Positions 53,534-62,613 of a stretch of DNA of 64,000 bases are shown here, piece after piece. The position numbers and the translations under genes were made by a program. Source of the stretch: JABHGY01 sp964525185. Lineage in GTDB: Bacteria > Fidelibacterota > Marinisomatia > Marinisomatales > UBA1611. Under the pieces are notes generated by a model. The model saw only the letters and a list, made by a program, of their open reading frames with translations. It was not told where the DNA came from and made no database searches. Positions within the stretch are counted from its first letter, which is position 1. Each line of letters begins with the position of its first letter. The stretch is from NCBI GenBank assembly GCA_964525185.1, contig CAZGFQ010000009.1:5393-69392 (forward strand), in the 5' to 3' direction.

Positions 53534-53975
53534 CGATTGTGGCAGAAATGGTAGCTTTTGTTACGAGAGATTCTTCAACATATGCCTCGCCCTCAAACTT
53601 GCATAAATTTAGTTTCCGTTTTACCAATTTCATTTTTATTACAATAGTATCTCCAGGCATAATTGGTTTTCTAAATTTTGCAACATCTACACCTGAGAAT
53701 AACATGTTTTTAGACATTGGATCATCTACAGTTTTTAATGCTAAAAAAGACCCTGCTTGAGCCATTGATTCTAAAATAAGAACACCTGGCATCACTGGCT
53801 GACCCGGGAAATGACCTTGAAAAAAAGGTTCATTTATAGTCACATTTTTAATGGCCGTCAATGATTCCCCTGGAATCATATTTTCAATCCGATCAATCAA
53901 TATGAAAGGGTAACGGTGAGGAATAAGTTTAATAATATCCTGAATGTTAAATTCAGTTTTCGTTCTATAATCCAT
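53514..53975 (-). CDS. fabZ: 3-hydroxyacyl-ACP dehydratase FabZ
   Basis: The 153-residue hot-dog protein has the HRYPFILIDRI histidine and the GHFPGQPVMPGVLILESMAQAG block with the active glutamate. It removes water from 3-hydroxyacyl-ACP in fatty acid synthesis. It is a separate gene here, not fused to lpxC as in many Bacteroidetes. It overlaps lpxA by 20 bases. Confidence 0.95.
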   Translation of the reverse strand: MDYRTKTEFNIQDIIKLIPHRYPFILIDRIENMIPGESLTAIKNVTINEPFFQGHFPGQPVMPGVLILESMAQAGSFLALKTVDDPMSKNMLFSGVDVAKFRKPIMPGDTIVIKMKLVKRKLNLCKFEGEAYVEESLVTKATISATIVDREGA

Positions 53976-53987
53976 ATAGTCTCTCTT

Positions 53988-54929
53988 CTACTTTAAAGCT
54001 TCTAATTCGCTTCGGTAGGCAGATTTAATCATTTTGACAAATTCTACATTACTAGCATGGCCACTTCTAGCAGCTGTCACATGCCCTATAATTGGAACAC
54101 CTAACAACGCTAGGTCACCAATTAAATCTAATGTTTTGTGGCGAACAGGCTCATTTGTAAAACGAAGAACTTTTCCGTTCAGGATACCGTTGGCTCCCGA
54201 AATAAGATTTTCTTCTATTCCAAATAATTCCCTTAATCGCGTTACTTCATTTTGATCAATTTTTTTATCTACTATTACCAATGCATTATCTAAAGAACCA
54301 CCTTTTACCAAGCCTTGTTCTTTTAACATTTCTATTTCACTTAAAAAACAAAATGTGCGTGCTGGTGCAACTTCTTTTGCAAAATCTTCTTCCATATTAT
54401 AAATAGCTTCATACTGTGTCCCTAGTGCGGGGAGTGGGTATTCAACCATAAAAGTAACCCGAAATCTATCGGATGGAATAACATGAATATCAATTTCTCT
54501 ATCTGCATCTGAATAATTTACCACCCCTGTGATATTTAATACTTTTCGAGGAGCAGATTGCTCAACTAATCCAGCATTATGTAGACAGGCAACAAAATCT
54601 TTAGCGCTCCCATCCATCACCGGCGGTTCTTTGCTAGAGAGTTCAATTAAAACATTGTCTATACGCAAACCACTTACAGCAGCTAACGCATGCTCAACTG
54701 TGTGTATTCGAACTCCTTTTTCTTCAATGGTAGTTCCCCGAGAAATATCAACGACACTATCGATATCCACTTTTATTTCAGGAGAATTTGGTATATCAGT
54801 TCGCACAAACCTAATTCCATAATTTTCTGGAGCTGGCTTAAATGTAATGGTACTATCTACACCTGTATGTAACCCTATTCCACTTGTTGAAACGGAGTTG
54901 CGAATAGTCCACTGGTTTCTTATCATCAT
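53988..54929 (-). CDS. lpxC: UDP-3-O-acyl-N-acetylglucosamine deacetylase
   Basis: LpxC is the committed step of lipid A synthesis, a zinc deacetylase. The 313-residue protein shows GIGLHTGVDSTITFKPAPENYGIRFVRTD, VHTVEHALAAVSGLRIDNVLIEL, EPPVMDGSAKDFV, APARTFCFLSE and the zinc ligand region PVRHKTLDLIGDLALLG and AARSGHASNVEFVK. It is a single-domain LpxC. It follows lpxD by six bases. Confidence 0.96.
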   Translation of the reverse strand: MMIRNQWTIRNSVSTSGIGLHTGVDSTITFKPAPENYGIRFVRTDIPNSPEIKVDIDSVVDISRGTTIEEKGVRIHTVEHALAAVSGLRIDNVLIELSSKEPPVMDGSAKDFVACLHNAGLVEQSAPRKVLNITGVVNYSDADREIDIHVIPSDRFRVTFMVEYPLPALGTQYEAIYNMEEDFAKEVAPARTFCFLSEIEMLKEQGLVKGGSLDNALVIVDKKIDQNEVTRLRELFGIEENLISGANGILNGKVLRFTNEPVRHKTLDLIGDLALLGVPIIGHVTAARSGHASNVEFVKMIKSAYRSELEALK

Positions 54930-54935
54930 TGAAAT

Positions 54936-55946
54936 TTAATTATTTTTAACCTGTTTTTGCAATTTATCCAATCTCTTCTTTATTCGAGCTATTTCAGCTA
55001 TAGCAGCATCTCTTTTATGCTGGCTTTTTATTTCTCTTGCTGGATTCCCTGCATATATTTGATTCCCTGGAAGAGATTTGGTTACAATTGATGCTGCGGC
55101 AAAGGCAGAATTCGAACCAATGACTAAGGAATTAATGAACCCAACCATTCCACCAGTAATTACATTTTCGCCTAATTCTGTACTTCCGCCAACACAACCA
55201 CCGCCTGATATTCTACACCCTTTACCGAGTTTAACATTATGAGCAATTTGTACCTGATTATCCACCTTAACGTCATCATTAATAATGGTATCCCCAATGG
55301 TTCCACGATCAATTGTTGTTGATGCGCCTATTTCTACATCATTGCCAATGACGACATTTCCGGTATGGGGTATTTTATAATTATGACCATTCTCCGTTGT
55401 AAACCCAAAGCCATCAGAACCGACAACTGCGCCGCTATGTATTATTACTCTTTCTCCAATGGTAATATCATGGTAAAGAGTTACATTTGCATATAATCGA
55501 GAATTTTGCCCAACAATCGTATTTTGGCCAACAACTGAGTTGGGGCCAATCCATACATCGTTATTTATAATTGCACCATCTTCAATGACAACACCTGCAT
55601 CAATTGTTACATTAGATCCCACAGTTGCATTTTCATGAATTGAAGCATTAGAATGAATTCCAGAAATTGGTTTCTTTTTCGGGAAAAATAATTCCAATAC
55701 TTTTGATATTGCTAAAGTCGGGTTTTGGACAACAATCCCATTTTTACCTTCAAGAATAGATTCATTATTAGAAATAATAGCAGATGCGGATGTATCAGAT
55801 AAATATTTTTGATACTTTGAATTACATAAGAAAGTAATTGTCCCCGACTTTCCATTTTGTATTTCAGAAACTCCAGAAATATCAATCATAGGATCGCCTA
55901 TAATTTCACCTTCAACCAATGAGGCAATCTGTTTAAGCGTTGGCAC
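54936..55946 (-). CDS. lpxD: UDP-3-O-(3-hydroxyacyl)glucosamine N-acyltransferase
   Basis: The 336-residue protein has the LpxD uridine-binding N-terminal domain (SGVSEIQNGKSGTITFLCNSKYQKYL) and then hexapeptide repeats, with SGAVVGSDGFGFTTENGHNYKIPHTGNVVIGNDVEIG, the hallmark of LpxD. A C-terminal helix (KKRLDKLQKQVK) closes it. The start is GTG at 55946. It lies between ompH and lpxC. Confidence 0.95.
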   Translation of the reverse strand: MPTLKQIASLVEGEIIGDPMIDISGVSEIQNGKSGTITFLCNSKYQKYLSDTSASAIISNNESILEGKNGIVVQNPTLAISKVLELFFPKKKPISGIHSNASIHENATVGSNVTIDAGVVIEDGAIINNDVWIGPNSVVGQNTIVGQNSRLYANVTLYHDITIGERVIIHSGAVVGSDGFGFTTENGHNYKIPHTGNVVIGNDVEIGASTTIDRGTIGDTIINDDVKVDNQVQIAHNVKLGKGCRISGGGCVGGSTELGENVITGGMVGFINSLVIGSNSAFAAASIVTKSLPGNQIYAGNPAREIKSQHKRDAAIAEIARIKKRLDKLQKQVKNN

Positions 55947-55956
55947 GCGAATTTAA

Positions 55957-56484
55957 TTATTTTGAAGAATCAAGATTTTTCAATTCGTGAAGGACATCGT
56001 CAGTTAAGTCATACTTTGTTTTAAAGTATAATAAGCTAACAGATCCATCAAAAATAAAATCATACCCACCTTCAATTGCAACTTTATCAACTGCTTTTTT
56101 TACTTTTCCAAGAATATCATATTCCATTTGGGCTTGTTTTCGCATTATTTCACCCTGAGGTCCAACTTTTTCAGCTTGATAAGATTGAATTTGTCTTTCA
56201 CTATTTTCAATTTCTCGACGAATACTTTCACCTTTATCTAATGCCATCAATCGCTTGACTTCATAATCTTGTTTTAAACTGTCAAGCCTTAACATCATTT
56301 GGTCAAATTCAAATTGAACTTTACGATATTCTAATTGAAGCTGAGCTTCAGCTTCTTTGAATTCATCAAATTCTGTTCGAATTCGTTCAGATTGTATGTA
56401 CCCTAATTTCATTTGCGCCATTACGGGTGCACTGAAACCTAGAATAGCAAGTATTAGGATTCCTTTTTTGAATGTGTTATTCAC
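55957..56484 (-). CDS. ompH: OmpH/Skp-family periplasmic chaperone
   Basis: I set the start at GTG (56484-56482), which has a perfect AAGGAGG ribosome site seven bases before it and begins VNNTFKKGILILAILGFSAPVMA, a signal peptide. The ATG at 56541 lies inside bamA and is unlikely. The 175-residue product has LGYIQSERIRTEFDEF and a long coiled coil (EAQLQLEYRKVQFEFDQMMLRLDSLKQD), the Skp pattern. It carries unfolded outer-membrane proteins to BamA, whose gene is directly upstream. Confidence 0.92.
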   Translation of the reverse strand: MNNTFKKGILILAILGFSAPVMAQMKLGYIQSERIRTEFDEFKEAEAQLQLEYRKVQFEFDQMMLRLDSLKQDYEVKRLMALDKGESIRREIENSERQIQSYQAEKVGPQGEIMRKQAQMEYDILGKVKKAVDKVAIEGGYDFIFDGSVSLLYFKTKYDLTDDVLHELKNLDSSK

Positions 56485-56504
56485 ATTTACCTCCTTAGTG
56501 TAAT

Positions 56505-58910
56505 TTAAAATTGTTGGCCAAAGGTTATTGTTGTTTTCCAACCTTCAGGGGATCCATCCCCATTCAAATCGTCAAAACCATATCCTAGATCAAACCCAAG
56601 CATACCAATCATTGGCATAAAAAACCTAACCCCAACTCCAGCAGATTTTTTTAGGTCTAATGGCCCTCTTCTAGGTAAGCTAAATTTTTCTTCCATATCC
56701 AATGATGCCCAAACATTTCCCATTTCTGCAAAAGCTAATCCATACACAACAGGATTTTCGGAGAATGGAACTCGAAATTCATTCACAATTTTGATTAATG
56801 TATTTCCGCCAACTGGGCTACCAGATGACGTTAAAGGACCGACTCTATTATCGTCGTATCCTCTAAGAGCATTTCCATATGGAATGCCGTTCCCCCCCAT
56901 GATAAATCGTTCATCAAATGGAACAATGGATCGTTCACCTTCAGAAGAAGGTAATGGTTCAATTACACCAATTTTAAAAGTGCTCATTAATACAAATTTC
57001 CAAAATGTGGGTGTAAACCATTCCATATTTAAAATATGCTTATGAAAATCTTCGTTTCCGCCAAGCGGGCCACCAGAAATGGTTGATGTCCAATTAAAAT
57101 GGGAACCTTGAGTTGTGAATTCTGGACGATCTCTACTATCTCTTCGGATTGATTGAGTAATGTTTACACCGATGGATTTATCCAATCCTTTTACATATTG
57201 GTCCAAATCTTCTTGTGTTCCATCGTATGTTTTTTGCACAATTTGGAAAGACCAATTGCCTCTGAAAAAATCATCTGGCCATTTAAATAAACGACCCCAA
57301 GATGCACTACCACCTCCAATCGTAAAATCTAACGGATAATAGTATTGGCTTGAGCGACCGCGGAAAGAATAAAAGAGAGAAAATCCTAATAAGTTTTTTG
57401 TATCATTAACCATAGGATCTGTAAAACTTAAGCTTACGGATTTATACTTCGGTGGTGTAGTTGCGCTATAAAAATTATAATTGGTCCCAACATTAAAACT
57501 AAACATGAGGCGTTGTCCCTTCCCTCGAAAATTTGGGAGTTCAACACCTCCGCCACCGGTCATGCCATATGTTTGAGTAAAACCAACATTCGCATTTGCT
57601 TTTCCCGCAGGTTTTTCTTCAACTGTTACTTCTAAATCAACTTGATCATCGTCCACCGGAAGCACATTCGGAACCACATTACTAAAAAAGTTTAACATCC
57701 AAATTTCACGCTGACTTCTCATTAAGCGTTCACGATTAAATACATCTCCCGGGAAAACTCTGAGTTGTCGTCTTACAACATTTTCTCGCGTTTTAGAATT
57801 ACCAACAATTGCAATATTTCGGATATAAACTTTATGATTTTCAGTAATAACAAAGTGGATATCGAGTGAATCTTCGCCTACAGGAGTAATTTGTGGCTCT
57901 ACCCGACTGTAAATATATCCACGATCCATATAAAGACCTTGAACGCGTTCGTATACAGCAAGATTGAATTCTTCATCGTTATACTTATCTCCTTTTGAAA
58001 TCCCCAACGCACGGTTGAATAAATCTTCTTCAAAGAGCGTGTATCCTTCCCACGTAAAATTGCGAAATTTATATTGTGCTCCTTCGTTCAAAGTAAAAAC
58101 AATATCCATTTTATGTGTTTCTTCATTGTAGCGTACGGAATCAGACAACACTTCAAAATCGCGATATCCATGATTTTTATAGAATGTAGTTAATTTTGCT
58201 TTATCTTCATCGAATTTGGAATCATCAAATGTGGCTCTCCAAAATAAATACCATCGCTGTTGCTTGGTATCTTTTAACTGCCAACGTAAACGTAAATTTG
58301 AAAAACTTTCATTTCCTTCAAATACAATATTATTAATTTTAATTTTTTTATTTTCTTGAATATGAAAAACCATATTATGAACCAAACCTTTTGCCTTGCC
58401 AGAGTAAAGTTTAGATTCTTTATCTGGTTTAATTAAATCTGCAGAAACGACAGCTTTTAAATATCCATCTTCCGCATAAAGTGATTTAATTTTTTCAACC
58501 GTTTCGTGTAGTGTATTTGGTTTAATTCTTTGTCCAGAGCTTAGTTCTAATTCTTCCTCAAATTTGGAATCTTTAATTTTTTTATTGCCAATGAACTTCA
58601 TTTCTCCCAAAATAGGATTTTCATCTACAGCAATTGTAATAGATATTCCACCTTCAGATTCATCATCATATTGAATTTGAATATCTTTAAAGAGTCCTAA
58701 TTGCCAAAGGCGTTTAATAGCTCTAGGGAATTCGCTTGGCATGATTGTCATATCTTTTCTTAAGCCAGACGTAAATAAGATTGTGTTTTTTGATACTAAG
58801 ATATTTCCTGATACTTGTACATCATCCAAATGAATTTCAGATTGACCTTGGGCGCTCATCGCGCTTATTATTAAAAAGATAATAGTTAAAAAATAGAGTC
58901 TTTTACGCAT
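56505..58910 (-). CDS. bamA: Outer-membrane protein assembly factor BamA
   Basis: BamA inserts barrel proteins into the outer membrane. The 801-residue protein has a signal peptide, five POTRA domains (for example IHLDDVQVSGNILVSKNTI, KIRNIVFEGNESF-like segments, VYIRNIAIVGNSKTRENVVRRQLRVFPGDVFN) and a C-terminal barrel with TQGSHFNWTSTISGG, RFIMGGNGIPYGNALRGYDDNRVGP and the final Phe (TTITFGQQF). The segment RGYDDN carries the conserved VRGF/Y-type loop motif. It is coupled to uppS by an 8-base overlap. Confidence 0.96.
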   Translation of the reverse strand: MRKRLYFLTIIFLIISAMSAQGQSEIHLDDVQVSGNILVSKNTILFTSGLRKDMTIMPSEFPRAIKRLWQLGLFKDIQIQYDDESEGGISITIAVDENPILGEMKFIGNKKIKDSKFEEELELSSGQRIKPNTLHETVEKIKSLYAEDGYLKAVVSADLIKPDKESKLYSGKAKGLVHNMVFHIQENKKIKINNIVFEGNESFSNLRLRWQLKDTKQQRWYLFWRATFDDSKFDEDKAKLTTFYKNHGYRDFEVLSDSVRYNEETHKMDIVFTLNEGAQYKFRNFTWEGYTLFEEDLFNRALGISKGDKYNDEEFNLAVYERVQGLYMDRGYIYSRVEPQITPVGEDSLDIHFVITENHKVYIRNIAIVGNSKTRENVVRRQLRVFPGDVFNRERLMRSQREIWMLNFFSNVVPNVLPVDDDQVDLEVTVEEKPAGKANANVGFTQTYGMTGGGGVELPNFRGKGQRLMFSFNVGTNYNFYSATTPPKYKSVSLSFTDPMVNDTKNLLGFSLFYSFRGRSSQYYYPLDFTIGGGSASWGRLFKWPDDFFRGNWSFQIVQKTYDGTQEDLDQYVKGLDKSIGVNITQSIRRDSRDRPEFTTQGSHFNWTSTISGGPLGGNEDFHKHILNMEWFTPTFWKFVLMSTFKIGVIEPLPSSEGERSIVPFDERFIMGGNGIPYGNALRGYDDNRVGPLTSSGSPVGGNTLIKIVNEFRVPFSENPVVYGLAFAEMGNVWASLDMEEKFSLPRRGPLDLKKSAGVGVRFFMPMIGMLGFDLGYGFDDLNGDGSPEGWKTTITFGQQF

Positions 58911-59643
58911 CTAAGGTTCCGTATCGCCTTTCTCTAGATTGATATTCTTGGATAGCTGCAATGAGTGCGTCCTTTCGAAATGCAGGCCAATAGGTTTCAG
59001 TAATATATAATTCTGTATAAGCAGATTGCCATAATAAAAAATTACTAAGACGTAGTTCGCCACTTGTACGAATTAATAAATCTGGGTCAGATAATGATTT
59101 GGTATCCAAAAAAGATGTGAATTTTTCCTCATCAATATCTTTTGGGTCTAATGTACCATCTTGAACGCAATTGGCTATAGATTCTACAGCATTTAGAATT
59201 TCTTGCCGGCTTCCATAATTCAACGCTAACACTAAATTCAACCCAGTATTATTTTCGGTTTTTTTAATACCATTTTCAATCCCTTCTCTTGTGCTATCAG
59301 GGAGTTTGCTTAAATCACCAATTGTGGTAAATCGTACGTTATTTTTATGTAATTCTTTCACTTCTTCTTTAATGGATTTTAATAACAATTTCATGAGCGC
59401 AGAAACTTCTGCCTTTGGTCGTGACCAATTTTCCGTGGAAAAAGTATACAACGTTAAAACGTCTACACCAATTTCTCCACAAATTCGGGTGATTTTTCTA
59501 ACAGAATTAATGCCTTCCTTATGCCCCGCTAACCGGGGCAATCTCCTGCTTTTAGCCCATCGACCATTCCCATCCATTATGATGGCAATATGTTTGGGAA
59601 TCTGTCCTGAGGACAAAAGGTTTTTTATATCTTTATCTATCAT
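58903..59643 (-). CDS. uppS: Undecaprenyl diphosphate synthase (cis-prenyltransferase)
   Basis: The 246-residue protein has HIAIIMDGNGRWAKSRRLPRLAGHKEG (catalytic Asp24), TLYTFSTENWSRPKAEV, LNYGSRQEILNAV, DPDLLIRTSGELRLSNFLLWQSAYTELYI and the end YQSRERRYG. It makes the C55 lipid carrier for peptidoglycan and surface glycan. It is the first gene of the envelope cluster on this strand and overlaps bamA by 8 bases. The 126-base spacer upstream to mrp holds no feature I can support. Confidence 0.96.
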   Translation of the reverse strand: MIDKDIKNLLSSGQIPKHIAIIMDGNGRWAKSRRLPRLAGHKEGINSVRKITRICGEIGVDVLTLYTFSTENWSRPKAEVSALMKLLLKSIKEEVKELHKNNVRFTTIGDLSKLPDSTREGIENGIKKTENNTGLNLVLALNYGSRQEILNAVESIANCVQDGTLDPKDIDEEKFTSFLDTKSLSDPDLLIRTSGELRLSNFLLWQSAYTELYITETYWPAFRKDALIAAIQEYQSRERRYGTLDA

Positions 59644-59769
59644 AGATACGAGAAAAATGCGGGCGAAGTTACTTCATTCGCTATCTCTATCCAAAGTTCA
59701 TGGCTTGATTATATTTTCTTCAAATTTCACTCTAAAACGTAGCAAAAACGATTCTGTTCCAGATTATAT

Positions 59770-60900
59770 TTAATCTTCGTTAGATAAAAGATTATTAACA
59801 ACTGATTGAAATGCTTTTCCTGATGCTGAGTCTGGTGCACTTCTTATAACAGGATTTCCTGAATCTGTGGATGTAATTATTTCTGGAATAATTGGAATTT
59901 CACCTAATAACGGAACTTGAAGGCGTTCGCTTTCCTTTTTGCCTCCACCTCGCTTAAATAAATCTAACACATAGTCAAATTCACCTTTTTCATTCAGGGA
60001 AACTTCTTCTCCAAATATCTTCACACTTCCACTTGTTGATGGATTACCATCCGAATCCTTTACTTGTCCATTTACTGCAAATCCAGACATATTTTCTACA
60101 ACACCTAACACAGGCACATTTACTTTCGCAAACATATCTGCTCCCTTTCGGACATCAGCTAATGCTATATCTTGAGGCGTTGTTACCATAACTGCTCCAG
60201 TCATTTGAATTTTTTGAGTTAATGTTAATTGAACATCTCCTGTCCCTGGAGGTAAATCAAGAATTAAATAATCCAATTCGCCCCAAATAACATCATTAAA
60301 AAATTGTTCAGTCATTCTAGCTACAAGCGGTCCACGCCAAATGGCTGGTGTATCATTTCCACTAATAAACCCAAAACTCATAACTTTCATTCCATATCGA
60401 TCTAATGGGATTAATTTGCGATCTTGAGTTAAATCTGGCTGGCCGTTAAATCCGAGTATTGTAGGAAGAGAAGGTCCATAAATATCTAAGTCTAATAATC
60501 CAACCTTATATCCTTTTGCTACGAGGCCGCATGCTAAATTAACAGCAACTGTTGATTTTCCGACTCCGCCTTTTCCGCTGGCTACTGCAATAATTTTATC
60601 AATTTCCCCAACAGGAGATGGTGCTTGCATTTCAGGTTCTTGATGTGTGTGCGCAGTTTTTTGTTCAGAAAAAGCCTGAATGTCTACTAATACGTTTTTG
60701 AAATGGCTGGATAATTTTTCTTTAATAGCTCCAACAACTTCTTGCTTTTTTTCTTCATTGTCTGATGTGATTTTCAATTGAATAGAAACAGCATCTTCAT
60801 CTATTTCAACATTTCCAACCATTCCAAAAGATACAATATCTCTTGAAAAACCAGGGTAATTCACTTCCTTTAATAAGGATAATATTTGTTCTTTATTCAT
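59770..60900 (-). CDS. Mrp/ApbC-type iron-sulfur carrier ATPase
   Basis: The 376-residue protein has an N-terminal DUF59/MIP18 domain (1-80), a linker with H and P (HTHQEPEMQAPSP), then the P-loop ATPase domain with VASGKGGVGKSTVAVN (106-121, deviant Walker A), LDLDIYGPSLPTILG, IWRGPLVARMTEQFF, DYLILDLPPGTGDVQLTL and VVENMSGF. After ENMSGF the CxxC pair that bridges an Fe-S cluster in many Mrp proteins is missing, replaced by a cysteine-free insert, so cluster carriage is uncertain. The only cysteine visible is in the ATPase part. A ferredoxin gene lies upstream. Confidence 0.9.
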   Translation of the reverse strand: MNKEQILSLLKEVNYPGFSRDIVSFGMVGNVEIDEDAVSIQLKITSDNEEKKQEVVGAIKEKLSSHFKNVLVDIQAFSEQKTAHTHQEPEMQAPSPVGEIDKIIAVASGKGGVGKSTVAVNLACGLVAKGYKVGLLDLDIYGPSLPTILGFNGQPDLTQDRKLIPLDRYGMKVMSFGFISGNDTPAIWRGPLVARMTEQFFNDVIWGELDYLILDLPPGTGDVQLTLTQKIQMTGAVMVTTPQDIALADVRKGADMFAKVNVPVLGVVENMSGFAVNGQVKDSDGNPSTSGSVKIFGEEVSLNEKGEFDYVLDLFKRGGGKKESERLQVPLLGEIPIIPEIITSTDSGNPVIRSAPDSASGKAFQSVVNNLLSNED

Positions 60901-60911
60901 AAGTCTTTCCG

Positions 60912-60943
60912 AAAAAAAACGGCTGTAATTGAATTACAACCGC
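60912..60943 (-). terminator. Terminator after the ferredoxin gene
   Basis: On the minus strand the hairpin GCGGTTGTAATTC-AATTACAGCCG (plus positions 60920-60942) forms an 8-10-pair stem with one G-U pair, then eight U residues (60912-60919 is an A run). It lies about 35 bases after the ferredoxin stop and 12 bases before mrp. Confidence 0.75.
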
Positions 60944-60974
60944 TTTTAATTGAAGGTTTGGTTTTGGTTAATTC

Positions 60975-61277
60975 TTATCCGGTGTAATCCCGACCGAACC
61001 AATCATAGTTTACTTTAATGAAACTATTCCATTCGTCTGGGACTTCACTTTCTTCAAAAATTGCTTCTACAGGACATTCAGGTTCACATGCACCACAATC
61101 GATACATTCTTCTGGATCGATGTAAAGCATTTTACCTTCTGGATCAAAGCCATCCGCTTTTGCTTCTGCACCAGCACCTGTTTTATCTTCTGGGCCATGT
61201 ATACAATCTACGGGACAAACTTCAACGCATGCTGTATCACAAGTTCCTACACAAGGTTCACAAATAATGTAAGCCAT
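60975..61277 (-). CDS. 4Fe-4S dicluster ferredoxin
   Basis: The 100-residue protein starts MAYIICEPCVGTCDTACVEVCPVDCIHGPE and has a second cluster site CIDCGACEPECPVEAIF after an acidic insert. This is the bacterial 7Fe/8Fe ferredoxin pattern seen in FCB bacteria. It would carry electrons in the cytoplasm. A ribosome site (AGGAG) precedes the ATG. A terminator separates it from mrp, so it is probably a single-gene transcript. Confidence 0.93.
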   Translation of the reverse strand: MAYIICEPCVGTCDTACVEVCPVDCIHGPEDKTGAGAEAKADGFDPEGKMLYIDPEECIDCGACEPECPVEAIFEESEVPDEWNSFIKVNYDWFGRDYTG

Positions 61278-61416
61278 TTTATTCTCCTAATGAATTAATT
61301 AAAAATCTTCCTAACCCGTTCTGGATCACCGATAAAATCGAACCACAATTTATAATGATTTTTCATAAGGGAAAATGAATTTTGGGTAATAATTTTCTAC
61401 TTATATCTCAACACCA

Positions 61417-62613
61417 ATGAATCAATATATAAAACGAAACTTAATTGCTCTCTGGTCTGCGCAAACCATTTCCCAAGCAGGAGATGCGATTTATCAATTT
61501 GCTCTTATGTGGCTCGTATTGGATATGACAAATTCCCCCACTATTACAGGTTTAATAGCAATGAGTGCCTATTTACCCGCATTAATATTGGGCCTTTTTG
61601 CAGGTGTTCTTTCTGATCGATTAAATCGATACTTTCTCATGATTGGTGCACACGTTAGCCAAAGTTTGACCGTTATTGCTATTCCAGTATTCATCTATTT
61701 TGATGTGGCCACTGGACTATTTATTGGAATTATTGCTTTTATTAGAAGCGGATTTTCCACATTTTTCCAGCCTGCTTTTAATGCATTTGTACCAACACTA
61801 TTCCCAACAAATCAATTGGTACGTGTTAATTCTATTTTAGTGACCTCGGGCCAAATTGCTTATATCTTAGGACCTGCGCTTGCTGGCGTATTATTAGCGG
61901 TAGTTTCTTTGCCAAACTTATTCCTGATTGATGGTTTATCATTTCTGGTTGCCATTGCTTTTCTAGCTATTGTTGTGAAACCAAGACAAACAATTGTTAA
62001 ATCTCCCCATAGTCACTGGGATGAATTAGTTGAAGGTTTGAATTATATAAAAATGAGTAAATCTTTATTTGCATTAATGATTATTACATTTTTCAATAAT
62101 TTGTTTATCATGGGACCCGCCATTGTAGGTGTACCCATTCTTGTTAGAAATGCATTAGGTGGTACTGCATCTGATTTTGCCTTTGTGGAAGCTTGTATGG
62201 CAGGAGGTTCATTGCTCGGATCCATTATTGTTACACGCCTAAATAAATATTTATCCAATGGACTTATTTGGATTATAGGTATGATACTGGACGGCATTAC
62301 TTATTCTGTTTTCTTTTTTGCAGAATCAGTTCCAATGGTGATGGGTATGATTTTTATTCATGGAATTGGAATTCCTTTTATAATAGTAAGTCGAACAGTC
62401 ATCATTCAACATATTGCCCCAAATAAACTTCATGGCCGACTTTTTTCAATGGTTCATTTAGGTGTTGTTGGTATGACAGCTCTTTCTTCTGCTGCTGTAG
62501 GATTAAGTGCTACCTTTTTTCCAATTCAATCCATCTTTTTATTCATAGGTATGGGTGCAACTATCTGCGGAATGATTGGAATATCCTTAAATTATATACG
62601 TGAAATTGAATAA
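61417..62613 (+). CDS. Major facilitator superfamily exporter
   Basis: The 398-residue protein has 11-12 hydrophobic segments. The N-terminal part FALMWLVLDMTNSPTITGLIAMSAYLPALILGLFAGVLSDRLNRYFLMI carries the MFS loop 2-3 motif (GxLSDRxxR), and AFIRSGFSTFFQPAFNAFVPTLFPTNQLVRVNS fits the MFS_3 (enterobactin/macrolide exporter-like) group. Substrate is unknown. It runs divergently from the ferredoxin gene and its end overlaps the FGGY kinase start by about 14 bases. Confidence 0.88.
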   Translation: MNQYIKRNLIALWSAQTISQAGDAIYQFALMWLVLDMTNSPTITGLIAMSAYLPALILGLFAGVLSDRLNRYFLMIGAHVSQSLTVIAIPVFIYFDVATGLFIGIIAFIRSGFSTFFQPAFNAFVPTLFPTNQLVRVNSILVTSGQIAYILGPALAGVLLAVVSLPNLFLIDGLSFLVAIAFLAIVVKPRQTIVKSPHSHWDELVEGLNYIKMSKSLFALMIITFFNNLFIMGPAIVGVPILVRNALGGTASDFAFVEACMAGGSLLGSIIVTRLNKYLSNGLIWIIGMILDGITYSVFFFAESVPMVMGMIFIHGIGIPFIIVSRTVIIQHIAPNKLHGRLFSMVHLGVVGMTALSSAAVGLSATFFPIQSIFLFIGMGATICGMIGISLNYIREIE

